NCBI GenBank assembly: GCA_028554795.2
Contig: CM068828.1
Location: 18,178,436-18,242,435 of the forward strand
Length of the DNA: 64,000 nucleotides
Direction of reading: 5' to 3'
From: Sinohyriopsis cumingii
Taxonomy: Eukaryota > Mollusca > Bivalvia > Unionida > Unionidae
Shown here: piece by piece, positions 9,263-18,584 of the stretch
How the letters are laid out: the number at the start of each line of letters is the position of its first letter
Numbering within the stretch: position 1 is the stretch's first letter
The notes under the pieces: model-generated
What the model saw: the letters and a program-made list of their open reading frames with translations, nothing else
The model's database searches: none
Told to the model about the DNA's origin: nothing
Program-made: the position numbers and the translations under genes

Positions 9263-11662
9263 CACTGGACAACAAATTTTTACAAAAGTCATGTTACTGA
9301 AACAAAATTAGTCAATTCTTATCAATTTTTATGTGCTGAACACGAATATGACAGTCAAATTGCAAAATTGGCTCTAGTTTTTTTGTAATCTGCAAGAAAT
9401 TAATGTTTACATAACGAAATGCATTCCAATAGTAAAAGGTCAACTGTAATAGCCTACCTATAAAAAATCAAGTCATTGACTACATCTTAGATTTCTTCGC
9501 CTGTCTCTTGTACAGCTGTTCGGGAGCATCTCTGAGGAGTGTCCAGCAGTAGTCAGCCAGCATTGTAGTGGACCATTTTCCCTGGTATCTTTGTTCCATT
9601 GTTGCGATATCTTGATGAAAACGTTCGCCGTGTTCATCACTAACAATACCACAGTTGCTAGGAAAGAAATCCAAATGGGAATGAAGGAAGTGAATCTTTA
9701 GAGACATATTGCAGCCAAGTTTCTTATACTTCATCAACATGTCTTCTACTAGTTCCTTATAGTTTTCTGCCCTAACATTTCCGAGGAAGTTTGTAGAAAC
9801 TAGGCGAAAAGCATTCCATGCTTGTTTCGCGTCACCTTCCAGCAAGTTGTTGAACCGGTCATCTTTGAAAAGCTCTCGAATCTGAGGACCCACAAAAACT
9901 CCCTCTTTAATCTTTGCTTCGCTGAGTCGAGGGAATTTTTCATGCAGGTATCGGAATGCTGGCAAAGTCCGGTCAATGGCTTTCACGAAGTTCTTCATCA
10001 AACCTAGTTTGATGTGAAGGGGTGGTAGCAAGATTTTCTGAGCCTCAACCAGAGCTGGGTGTTGGATATTCTTCTCTCCAATGGCTACATTCTGCCTGTG
10101 AGTCCATTCCTTCCTCATGTAGTGCATTTCCCTTGCTCGGCTATCCCACTCGCATAAGAAACACATGTATTTTGTATATCCTTGCTGCAGTCCCATTAAA
10201 AGGGCAACTACCTTCAAATCACCACAGAGGTGCCAGCTGTACTTGTTATACCCAATGGAATTCAGTAGCTGCCTTAAGTTATCGTATGTCTCTTTCATGT
10301 GGACAGCATACGCTACTGGAATAGATAGAAGAATGTTTCCATTGTGCAAAAGCACAGCCTTGAGACTCAGTTTCGAAGAGTCCACAAATAGTCTCCATTC
10401 TTGTGGGTCATGAGTGATTTTTAAAGCATTCATGAGGCCCTCAATATCGGAACAGAATATCAGATTATTTTCCTTTCTGAAGAAAGGCTCCAATTGCTGG
10501 TGGCGCTTTCGATATGCAGTAATTGTGACATCTTCTTCTAGAAGATTCCATTGTTGGAGTCTTGATCCTAGCAATTCTGCCTTGTTCTTTGATAAGTCCA
10601 AATCACGAATCAGGTCATTTAGTTCTTCCTGTGTTATTCTGTGTGGGGTTGATGATGCACCACAGTGAAAATCTGGATCACTGCATGCTGATGGACCAGG
10701 AGAAGAACAGGTCGACTCACCTTTGTCTTCGTCAGATGAATCAAGAGAATATTCTGCTGGAGGTTCTGGAATAGGAAGTCCCTCACCATGTGGAACTGGT
10801 CTCAATGCAGACGGAATGTTTGGGTAGACTATTCTCGACTTCTTTCGCTTCGTTATTCCGCCGGAAAGAGGAGGAACCAAGCAGAAGTAACAGTCATTTA
10901 GGTGGTTGCTTGGCTCTCTCCACACCATTGGGACTGCAAACGGCATTGATGACCTTTTGCAATTCAACCACTGTGAAAGCTGTGTTGTACATGTAGCACA
11001 GCATATATGCGGAGCCCAAGGCTTGTCTTGGTCACCAACCTTGCATCCGAAGTAAAGATGATATGCCTTCTTCACTTGAGAATTGATACTTTTCTTCTGG
11101 TTGGCAAATGTCACTTCCCCACAAATATAGCAAAAATTGTCCGCGGTATTAACACACTTTCGAGGCATTACTGTTCTTTATTGTACGTAAATGGATAAAA
11201 TAATAAGTTTTATGTAACAGTAGCTTGAACTGTCTCGCACAACGTCTAAAATATTTTAAATGCTGAACCTATCTGATTGGGCTTTATATAGTACACTGCT
11301 TACGTCAGCTTCAGCAGCCGCCTGGCATTAGTATAATAGGCCTACACATGTATAGTACACTGCTGACGTCAACTTACTTCAGCAGCCGCATGGCATTAGT
11401 ATTGCATTGCATCAGAAAATGATGCAATCAACTGTGGATGATGTGAGCATGATGGTATTATGCAATGTTACATCATTATTCCGGATGTTGCTGCAGTCCT
11501 ACTGGAGAAATTTACACAGTGAAACATAGAAAATGAGGTATATGAATATCTTCAAAACGAGAGCCAATACAAATTTTTCACGGTTATATTCGTGTTCGGC
11601 ACACCAAAATACTACAGATTAGGGCCTTTTCAAGTCAGTAATGATTTCACTGTTGACCAGTG
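9263..11662 (-). mobile_element. Full-length 2,400-bp Chapaev-like DNA transposon (left copy)
   Basis: Ends are CACTGGACAACA (left) and, in inverse, CACTGGTCAACA (right), matching at 11 of 12 bases. Subterminal inverted blocks around GAACACGAATAT and ATTGGCTCT occur about 90 bp inside each end. ATA trinucleotides flank the element one base out on each side. CACTG-type ends with 3-bp duplications are known for the CMC (CACTA/Mirage/Chapaev) superfamily; the Chapaev label is from memory of the transposase family. It carries one intact transposase gene on the minus strand. It is inserted into the virus fossil at the boundary of the helicase and HNH pieces. Another copy, also exactly 2,400 bp and about 99% identical, lies inverted at 22,606. 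Confidence 0.85.
9480..11168 (-). CDS. Transposase, Chapaev-like (562 aa, left copy)
   Basis: Uninterrupted ORF filling most of the transposon. The N-terminus carries a zinc-binding cluster (C13-x2-C16, C42, H54-x-C56-C57-x2-C60), likely for DNA binding. Residues 135-170 are an acidic Ser/Pro linker. The catalytic RNase-H-like domain has FVDSSK (D263), CGDLKVV (D317) and DEHGERFHQD (E512 or E515) as a candidate DDE triad, with a CFLC pair at 336-339 between the second and third acids. Many near-identical proteins of this type occur in arthropods and other animals. The tail is basic (KRQAKKSKM), like a nuclear localisation signal. It differs from the right copy at five residues (234, 281, 306, 307, 354). 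The frame is whole, so it may still be active. Confidence 0.9.
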   Translation of the reverse strand: MPRKCVNTADNFCYICGEVTFANQKKSINSQVKKAYHLYFGCKVGDQDKPWAPHICCATCTTQLSQWLNCKRSSMPFAVPMVWREPSNHLNDCYFCLVPPLSGGITKRKKSRIVYPNIPSALRPVPHGEGLPIPEPPAEYSLDSSDEDKGESTCSSPGPSACSDPDFHCGASSTPHRITQEELNDLIRDLDLSKNKAELLGSRLQQWNLLEEDVTITAYRKRHQQLEPFFRKENNLIFCSDIEGLMNALKITHDPQEWRLFVDSSKLSLKAVLLHNGNILLSIPVAYAVHMKETYDNLRQLLNSIGYNKYSWHLCGDLKVVALLMGLQQGYTKYMCFLCEWDSRAREMHYMRKEWTHRQNVAIGEKNIQHPALVEAQKILLPPLHIKLGLMKNFVKAIDRTLPAFRYLHEKFPRLSEAKIKEGVFVGPQIRELFKDDRFNNLLEGDAKQAWNAFRLVSTNFLGNVRAENYKELVEDMLMKYKKLGCNMSLKIHFLHSHLDFFPSNCGIVSDEHGERFHQDIATMEQRYQGKWSTTMLADYCWTLLRDAPEQLYKRQAKKSKM

Positions 11663-12334
11663 TATATCAACGTCAATATTTTGTAGTCGTGTATCAGCTG
11701 GTCTACAACACAATGGCACTGGTAACATTGGAAATTTCTCCCGTTGTAATTGAAATAACTGCCGTTGAAGTGTGTCTCTGACTATCTTTCTACTTGACAC
11801 TATCAAATCGTTTGGTCTTCACGTTTGCAGAAAGTCGCTCATTGAAGTCTCTGAAATTATTTTACGCATAATTTCACATTGAATTTTATTTAGTTGTAAT
11901 CTGATTAATGTTTTAAATTCCTTTAACGTTGCATCAAGAGATCTATAATCATCAGACACTTCTTCATAATAATCAACAAAATCTTTTAACCACAAATGCG
12001 GAGATGGACCAACAAAAGGTGGTGGCCGACCGTGATCGCTGCACATAACGACTGCAGTATTTTTTACTAACAGCCAATCAAGAAATATTTTTAATATATC
12101 TAACGACACTGTGCATATTTCATCCCAAATAATAATCCGCGGAATGTATTTTTCTCCCATTCGGTCAGGAGTCCACGCACCACCGCTGTATTTGAAAAAG
12201 CTGTGATAAGTACAAGAACTGACTCCTCGTTGTTTCCTCTTCCTGGCGAGTCTGTGTGTAGGTGTTAGCACAATCATATCTGAATTTCGAAATAATTCAA
12301 TCGCTCGAGTTGTCTTACCAGAACCCCGCCCCAT
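11663..12334 (-). pseudogene. P-loop helicase region of the virus fossil
   Basis: Minus-strand piece of the virus-like element; broken. It begins with a Walker A (GRGSGKTTRAIELF), continues LTPTHRLARKRKQRGVSSCT and has a Walker B, IIIWDEICT. Later segments (SDDYRSLDATLKEFKTLIRL, DLIVSSRKIVRD) match the helicase half of polymerase-helicase proteins I remember from Rhizophagus and aquatic animals (superfamily 1-like). It lies directly downstream of the polymerase region, consistent with one polyprotein-like gene in relatives. The transposon at 9,263-11,662 is inserted at its far end. Confidence 0.7.
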
Positions 12335-14565
12335 TCAAATAAACGGTTTTGTGTCTGGTGATTGGATCATTCATAGACGGCACCAACCACACTTCTGATA
12401 ATTCTGATTTGCAATAACTATCTTTAACCGCAACATCAGCGGATTCACAATAACAATGTAACATTTCCTTTTTTATTCTCCATGAACCCCATGATTCATC
12501 ATTGCTTACAAAACAAGTCAGTGATTCTGAATATCTTTTATCGATATAAAATGAACCCGTTGCAACTCTAACTGCAGTGTCAGGAAATCTATTTATCATT
12601 GATAGCAAATTTATAGAAACATAACCCAGCATCGAAGATCTTAAATGTAAGTATTGAGGTGATTCTCCATTAATGTAACTAACAATTGTGCCCACCGTGT
12701 TGCGTCAGACAAGTAAGCGTCCTTCCGATTACAAAATATATTTCTCTCAGTGGCATCAGCATTTATAAAATTTATTTCAACATCATCCATAATCAATCGT
12801 GAGTGATGTCGTTTATGATCATATGCACCACCTTGAGTAAATTTACCGATTATTCTTCTACCAAGATCTTTTGCTGTTTTTTCATTATTGCTGAGTTTAA
12901 TCTTAAGAATATTAGGAGCGTTATTGTTAATGACATCAACGGGAGTATTTGGACATTCTCGTGCATATTCTTCAATGACTTCATCGAGACTGATACGCTC
13001 AGGTGTTGGTAACCAAACCTCAGTCTGTTTCCGATATGATATACTCGCTTCACTGACAGTCAACGACTTTAACATTTTACTGTCAAGCATGTATCGTAAT
13101 AATATTATTGGTGTCCAGCGCTTCTCCAAGAAGTGTCTGCCAAACCAAACAAAACAAATCGGATGAAGTCCTTTAGCGAATTTAAACGATGTCACACGAG
13201 CAAATCCTGTCAGATCAAAGTCGGGTAATGGACCATTTATAGCAACTCTTGCCATCTCATGACAATGATGACCAAATCTTTTAAAATATCCAGCACACTC
13301 GCCCATCCCGAGAAAACTTCCCGGATAACATGCAATCATGTCTACGGAAATCATCTCACTGATATTATATTTGATATTCCACAAACCGCCGTGTCCGTAT
13401 TCGATACAACTTAATTGAACATCTTCAAGGAACTCAGCGCGTGTTGGTCTCCACGAATTTCTCTCTATGGCAGCGTGGGCAGCAACCGACGGAAGTGTAA
13501 AACAATTAGTTAATAACTGCTCAGTGTTTTCTAAATATTTCTGTGCAAGTTTTTTCATTTCTTCATGCAGAGATTCTTTACGATGTAATTCGCCGTTAGG
13601 TCTTACAAATTGATCATACTCACCATCTTCGGAACTTTTAAACAACCACACCGACACAGGGTCGTTTTTGCTTATCCGGCTGATAGCATCAAACATTCCA
13701 CCCCTGGAAAATTCCAAGTAATATTTTACAACACAATCTCGTGGAAACATTGTTACTGCGTTAGTCCAAGCGTGAGCGTTATGGTCAATAACTTCAATTG
13801 GCGCTCCCTTTGACTTACTGCTGATTCATATAAGATCTCTCCCGATAATGTTTTTACGGTTATTGGAAACTTTAATTTACTTGATAATTCAGCGACATCG
13901 TTTATTGACGCTCCTGTATCTTTAACCGATTCAGCCCATTTGTTTTTTTTTTCACGTCGCAGATCAGTTAGCCCGTTTCCGCGTTTTGCGTTTTTGAAAT
14001 GTTCCATTACTCGCTCGGCTACACAATTTAGCCTTTACTTTATCTAGGATGAAAATCTCATTGGGGCAAGATCATTAATGTTGGGTTTTTTTTATCGGAT
14101 AGATTCCGTAAATGACCGCGGTCACAGGATACGCTCGAACGTAATATGGTTTATCAATCCCAGTCAACATTCCTGGTTTAGAATCTTTACTTAACACAGC
14201 GGTTTTTCCATTAGCAAGGACAGGGTCACTTTGTCACGGATAATCCACGTATCGAAATCTGCTTGCACAATAAATTTTATTCTGAAAAAATATTTCTGAT
14301 TATCAAAGTAATCGATACTCGTTTTCGCTCGTGCATCGCTCATTGTAGCATCAGTGACTTCGTCGACATTGACTTCGTCGACATTGACTTCGTCAGTGTC
14401 GCGTACAATTTTGAATGTAGACGGTACGTGAGATGCTCCATCATTACGAAATTCTTTTCTGGCATCTCTGATAGTATCAATCAGATCAGTCAGGGGTTAG
14501 TCTATCAAGATCGAATCTAGAAGCTTTCCAGGCCTTGATTGCAGATAATCTTTCAAACTCCTCCA
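12315..14565 (-). pseudogene. Family-B DNA polymerase region of the virus fossil
   Basis: Minus-strand part of the virus-like element; broken. The start is placed at the ATG at 14,565-14,563 (MEEFERLSAIKAWKASRF), next to a short divergent promoter. An N-terminal region holds a five-residue repeat (NVDEV, about 14,350-14,395). The central region contains SVDMIACYPGSF, corresponding to PolB motif A (Dx2SLYPS type), and further polymerase blocks such as HPICFVWFGRHF, RRIIGKFTQGGAYD and LRSSMLGYVSINLLSMI. These phrases resemble a polymerase-helicase family seen in fungi and marine invertebrates. It would copy the viral genome. Confidence 0.7.
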
Positions 14566-14613
14566 TATTATATTTAAGACAAACATTTAAATAAGAAATA
14601 TTATATAAATATA
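14566..14613. promoter_or_regulatory. Divergent 48-bp promoter between polymerase and small plus-strand ORF
   Basis: Only 48 bp separate the minus-strand polymerase start (14,565) from the plus-strand ATG at 14,614. Both sides carry TATA-type strings adjacent to the ATG: AATATTATATAAATATA on the plus side and TAAATATAAT on the minus side. The same TATTATATAA string precedes the ORFs at 7,169 and 14,931, so this looks like a promoter class of the element that acts very close to the start codon. Confidence 0.6.
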
Positions 14614-14847
14614 ATGTCTCAAACCAATCAGTGCAAGTGGCTTAAAATGGGATCTGTAACCACCTATAACAATCCTGCAGAAAAGAATTCTGCGGGGAAC
14701 ACTCCCAAAACATTCGAAAAGGGAGTTTATGATCAATACCGTGTCTGCGATGTGGTGTTGGGGTCAGGAGTAAAACACAGTTATGTGCAAGTGGCGGGGG
14801 AAAGAGATACCGTGAACTTAAAAGATATTATAACAAAAAAAAAATAA
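14614..14847 (+). CDS. Hypothetical 77-aa protein of the virus-like element
   Basis: Open ORF beginning right after ATTATATAAATATA. The product (MSQTNQCKWLKMGSVTTYNN ... VCDVVLGSGVKHSYVQVAGE) is beta-rich with a basic end (IITKKK). No membrane segment or signal peptide. Not recognised. The intact frame and promoter string suggest a genuine accessory gene of the virus-like element. Confidence 0.5.
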   Translation: MSQTNQCKWLKMGSVTTYNNPAEKNSAGNTPKTFEKGVYDQYRVCDVVLGSGVKHSYVQVAGERDTVNLKDIITKKK

Positions 14848-14930
14848 CAATGATGCGCTAAAATGTGAGCGCGATTATATAACTAAGTTTTCAGACAAAT
14901 TATAAATTAGACAAATACAGTATTATATAA

Positions 14931-15063
14931 AATGAATCAAGAATTTGTCCAACACCCCATCATCAAGAATTACGAAGCGAATCGTGAGGGAATAGTAAGA
15001 AATTGCAGGTTGATAAAACCAGTTGGTTTTGTTACTAATGCTGGTTATAGTTTTTGTCACTAG
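14931..15063 (+). CDS. HNH/NUMOD-type N-terminal piece (44 aa)
   Basis: A short ORF starts right after GTATTATATAAA. It reads MNQEFVQHPIIKNYEANREG followed by IVRNCRLIKPVGFVTNAGYS. The phrase hpi..nYeaNreGivrn...kpvG...naGY is the usual N-terminus of viral and phage HNH endonucleases of the NUMOD type. Only this N-terminal piece is present here. A C-terminal-type piece lies separately at 8,900-9,240 on the other strand. This is the last recognisable coding sequence of the virus fossil. Confidence 0.5.
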
Positions 15064-15080
15064 AGGATATGAAGACGAAA

Positions 15081-16337
15081 ATTACAAGCTACTGCGGAAA
15101 TTTCATGTAATGAATTTCTATATTTATTGATTAATATCTAATATCTAATGATCCAAACGAACCAGCCAAAACAACGGACAGATGTCAGACAAAATATTTT
15201 TGCGGTGAAATTAAAGACGTTTCCTATTTTAAGGTCAGAACACATGCATCCAGAATAACTAAACCCTAACGAACTTAACCTTCATAGCGATTGTAAATGT
15301 CACCGTCAATTTTTCGATGACAGCACATATCAAAGACTGAATACAACCCTTAATTAATAACCAAGTCAATCCGCACTTGCGTATAACACGATTACTCGGA
15401 TTTCTAAAACAAAGTTATCAAACAATGTGGCCACTACATACCAAAGCCAGAATAGATGCATGTGATTGTCAGATCACTTCTTAAATTTTAGGCATAACTG
15501 CATGCTTAGATTACTATGCGTGTAAAAGTTTGTCTGAAACTATCGAAGGTTCGTAGAACCTGAAAGCGTAAATGACGATATAGTCATAGTTTATTGATTG
15601 CATCAGCTAATCCGAATTCTTCATTAACTCATTTTTTTAAGTAAGGACAGCCTTTTCTCTGTGAATAATGACTATATATTTCAACATCTTTAGAAGGTGT
15701 TTAAATGTGCTTGGAATACATAGAGTATCAAACAAATCGGTACCTTGTATGGATTGCAGTAGAGTGGGACCGTGTATCTGCTTATTTTCTTAGGTTACTT
15801 TTCCAAATGACAATTAGAATATCATAGTGGTAGAAATAATTCCAGTCATTTAGTATGATTTAGGTCCCCATTAATGTGCTCGTGAGCATGACCATGATAG
15901 TTATTGACTCTTTACAGGTTTAAAAGACAATGACGTATCACATGCATGTTGATTACATTGAAACAGAATTTAAAAAATCATAAAATATATAGCAAGAATT
16001 ATACTTCATAAAAAGTTCTTTCACTAATATTTTGTTCTTATGATGTTGGCACAAGTGAGCATAAAACAACATTTTCATTCATTGATATTTTTTCGTCTAT
16101 TGTATTGTTAAGAAATATGTGCTAAAAAGATGGTGCAGAAATATATGATGTTGTTTCCAGTCTTCTGTTCACTAACCGCTATCGTCAGCCATACAAATAG
16201 CGATATATCGATATGCCAATTGCTAATTATGATCGCAACAATTAAATCGTCTTGTATTGCTTATGTAATAAATAAAGTCCAAGAATATCCAATGGTACAT
16301 GGGATATTTGGAGCAAAATCAAATATCTTGTAAGAGG
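15081..16337. other. AT-rich stretch without recognisable genes
   Basis: About 1.25 kb of AT-rich sequence between the virus fossil and an LTR. No ORF with coding character, tRNA or clear repeat boundary was found. Confidence 0.5.
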
Positions 16338-17445
16338 TGTTATGTATATTTAATTTAATTGTTAGTTTCTTTTATTTAATTACATGTTATTATAAAGTAA
16401 CATGGTATGCCGGACTTGACCTTGTCCAAAATTGTGTTCATTTCTGCTTGACCTGATTGACTGTTTTTATTTCATTTTATGTAAACAACTGATATATAGA
16501 TAAAATATTCTATATGTGTATGTGCTTACTATCAGCACCTTTATTAATATAAAAAGTAAATATGTTTATTTAAGTCAAGGTTTTTGGATTTTTCTACGTG
16601 AATTTTACGGGTTATGGTTTTGATTTTGTAAATATCATTATGGAAGGTTATTTTCCATTAGGTAATGTGCTTTTTTTATAGAAACTGTTAATTGTGGCGT
16701 GAGGACATGTAGATAACTATATAATCTTGTAATTGTGAGGACTTGGTTATTCGTGTTTTAACATCTAGCACTTTCAAGTTGTATATTAGATGTTGATACC
16801 AGTAGTTTTGGGCTGGAATCTTTTTAATTCAAATTACTGAATTGAGGTGATAATCTCCTCTGGAAATACAAAAGTGCTCTGATTAAATTCTTAGAGACAT
16901 TACTGGAATGTATAGTATATTAAAACCTGGAATTATATTTATCCACTTCAGATTTGGGGATCTTTTCTGGACCTTTACTGAATTTTATTCAGGACTTAAA
17001 ATTACTAGGACTTGTGTCTGTTATTCTTGGAGTATTTTGGGATTTAATTCTCAATACCGTAAATTGTTTTATCTCATTTTCACTTTGCATTCTAGTGATA
17101 TAAATTTATTTGTTAAATTTTACAAAGTTTGTTGTCTTTCACTCATTTATGTTACTGATTTGTAAAAGCATAGACTGGTAACAGAGGCTAAACACCATTT
17201 TGGAAACAATATTATAATGAAACAAATTTGAAACATTGAATTCAAAATCTGTTACGTTTGCAGGCTCAGAATCAGTCAGCCAACGCAGGCATGTGATAAA
17301 GCTTGCCAGTAGCTTCCCTTGGGTATATGGTTCTTCAAGGGATCTTTCTCCACCAAGTGTACTAGTCAAACACAATGGCGTTAAACTCATAACCAACAAA
17401 CAACCATCAAAATTAAATTTTTTCAACTCCGTTCAATAGACACTG
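16338..17445 (+). mobile_element. LTR plus leader of a Ty3/Gypsy (Gmr1-type) fossil
   Basis: The LTR starts TGTTATGTATATTTAA at 16,338 after a purine run (AAGAGG). It ends near 17,170, just before TGGTAACAGAGG at 17,176, which looks like a primer-binding site complementary to an initiator-Met-type tRNA. Parts of the LTR (start, a GGGCTG..AT block, a GGACTNGTGTCT block) match the LTR at 27,132 and the start at 31,850, so it belongs to the same family. About 270 bp of leader follow, then similarity ends. Only this fragment is present. Confidence 0.6.
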
Positions 17446-17487
17446 ATAACATTTTGACAAAGAAAATTTGAAAGGTGTGATTGTAAT

Positions 17488-17558
17488 TTTCTTGGTCTAG
17501 TGATAAGTATGTCCGCCTATCACGAATAAGTACCGGGATAGAATCGAACAAGTTGCTT
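17488..17558 (+). pseudogene. tRNA-Asp-like pseudogene
   Basis: The sequence TCTTGGTCTAGTGATAAGTA then TGTCCGCCTATCACG follows the D-arm and anticodon-arm wording of animal tRNA-Asp (GTCCGCCTGTCACG). It is followed by a degraded T-arm (ACCGGGATAGAATCGAAC). The anticodon loop would read ATC instead of GTC, and the acceptor and T stems do not pair, so it is a decayed copy or an old SINE head. Confidence 0.5.
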
Positions 17559-18495
17559 TTCATTTTCTTTTCGTTCATGCCATTTTATGATGTCTTTTAT
17601 CCTTAAGTTAAGAAATAGAATCATGTTACTACTTCTATTTTTTGTGCCAAACTACACGAATCACAGCTAAAATAAAGGTGATCACATGTCTTTGTCTAGT
17701 AAGAAATCTGTTACTTCAGTCTATTACATATAAACACATATCGCTGGCCAATATCTTTGAACATAGCATTAAACAAATGGATATATTTCATCTAGTTGCA
17801 GAACATACTTGGGCTTTTCGATAGGTACACTCGATACAAGCAAATATTTGTCATTATTAAGTTGCATACGTTTTATTGTATACGCATCGCCTATTCTCAT
17901 TATTGATGGCGAACAGATAAGCACTATGATTATTTTCCAACGTTATGGGGATGGGAATGGCCCAAAGGATATATACGATCTCTCGAGTATTTAATGAAAA
18001 ATAAATACTTTTTTTTTCAAGTTTGTGGATAGCTTTAGAATTGTGTGACTTGGATATTTTCACATGTTGGCATCACGATACAATTCCTCTTCAATGTTTC
18101 TAGCTGCAAATCTGCACAACAATACTAGGAATAACTTGCATTTTAGAGCCATAAGTTCGTGTACTGATCGGGATAATACTAGAAAATGAAAACCGAAAGA
18201 TTTGACTGTTGATTTAGTTACGAGTTTCTCAAATATCTTATTACAAATTTCGTATCTTCACGTGAATTTGTACGTCAATTCAATGAGATCTTAGCGCAGT
18301 TTCTTCATGCAAGGAAATCTGATTTAGTAGTCCAAGTGTTAGGTTTACAATAAAATGAAATTCCGTGACATTTTACTTCCTATAGAAGTAAATGGTCGGT
18401 CCTATGTACTTGCTATATTGGCTTACTCAACCCATGCTCTCATTTTGCTGTGTCATACAACAATGCCTTCGTGATTTCGGACTCTTTGCCCTAAA

Positions 18496-18497
<2 letters not shown>

Positions 18498-18576
<79 letters not shown>
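18498..18576. repeat. (TA)n microsatellite
   Basis: About 39 uninterrupted TA units. Confidence 0.97.

Positions 18577-18584
<8 letters not shown>

Larger units (their letters stand above)
1..15080. mobile_element. Polinton/adintovirus-like virus fossil
   Basis: A block of virus-type genes in two opposed arms. Plus-strand virion genes (0.2-7.4 kb) include a double jelly-roll-like capsid, adenain-like protease, fibre-like and penton-like proteins. Minus-strand genes (7.6-14.57 kb) include a family-B DNA polymerase, a P-loop helicase and an HNH nuclease piece. This combination is known from Polintons/Mavericks, adintoviruses and related adenovirus-like DNA viruses. The polymerase next to a helicase resembles a polymerase-helicase protein I remember from Rhizophagus and aquatic animal genomes. 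The left end is cut by the window and the right end is set where recognisable coding stops. No terminal inverted repeats and no retroviral-type integrase were seen, so exact placement is open. A 2.4-kb DNA transposon is inserted at 9,263-11,662. It is broken, with about ten to fifteen breaks, but several ORFs are still open, suggesting moderate age. Confidence 0.8.

Noticed and set aside
9822-11198. Several 60-100-codon ORFs on the plus strand opposite the left transposase (and their mirror images at 23,070-24,446)
   Set aside because: They are shadows of the transposase gene; they appear identically in both copies because the DNA is duplicated.
1-15080. Retroviral-type integrase expected in a Polinton
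   Set aside because: No integrase signature was found in any frame of the visible part. It could lie left of the window, so its absence from the element is not claimed.
17488-17558. Functional tRNA-Asp gene
   Set aside because: Acceptor and T stems do not pair and the anticodon is altered; best seen as a pseudogene.
18392-18577. ORFs of repeated Tyr-Ile in TA tracts (also at 20,827, 31,384-31,792 and 62,997)
   Set aside because: They are translations of (TA)n microsatellites without coding content.
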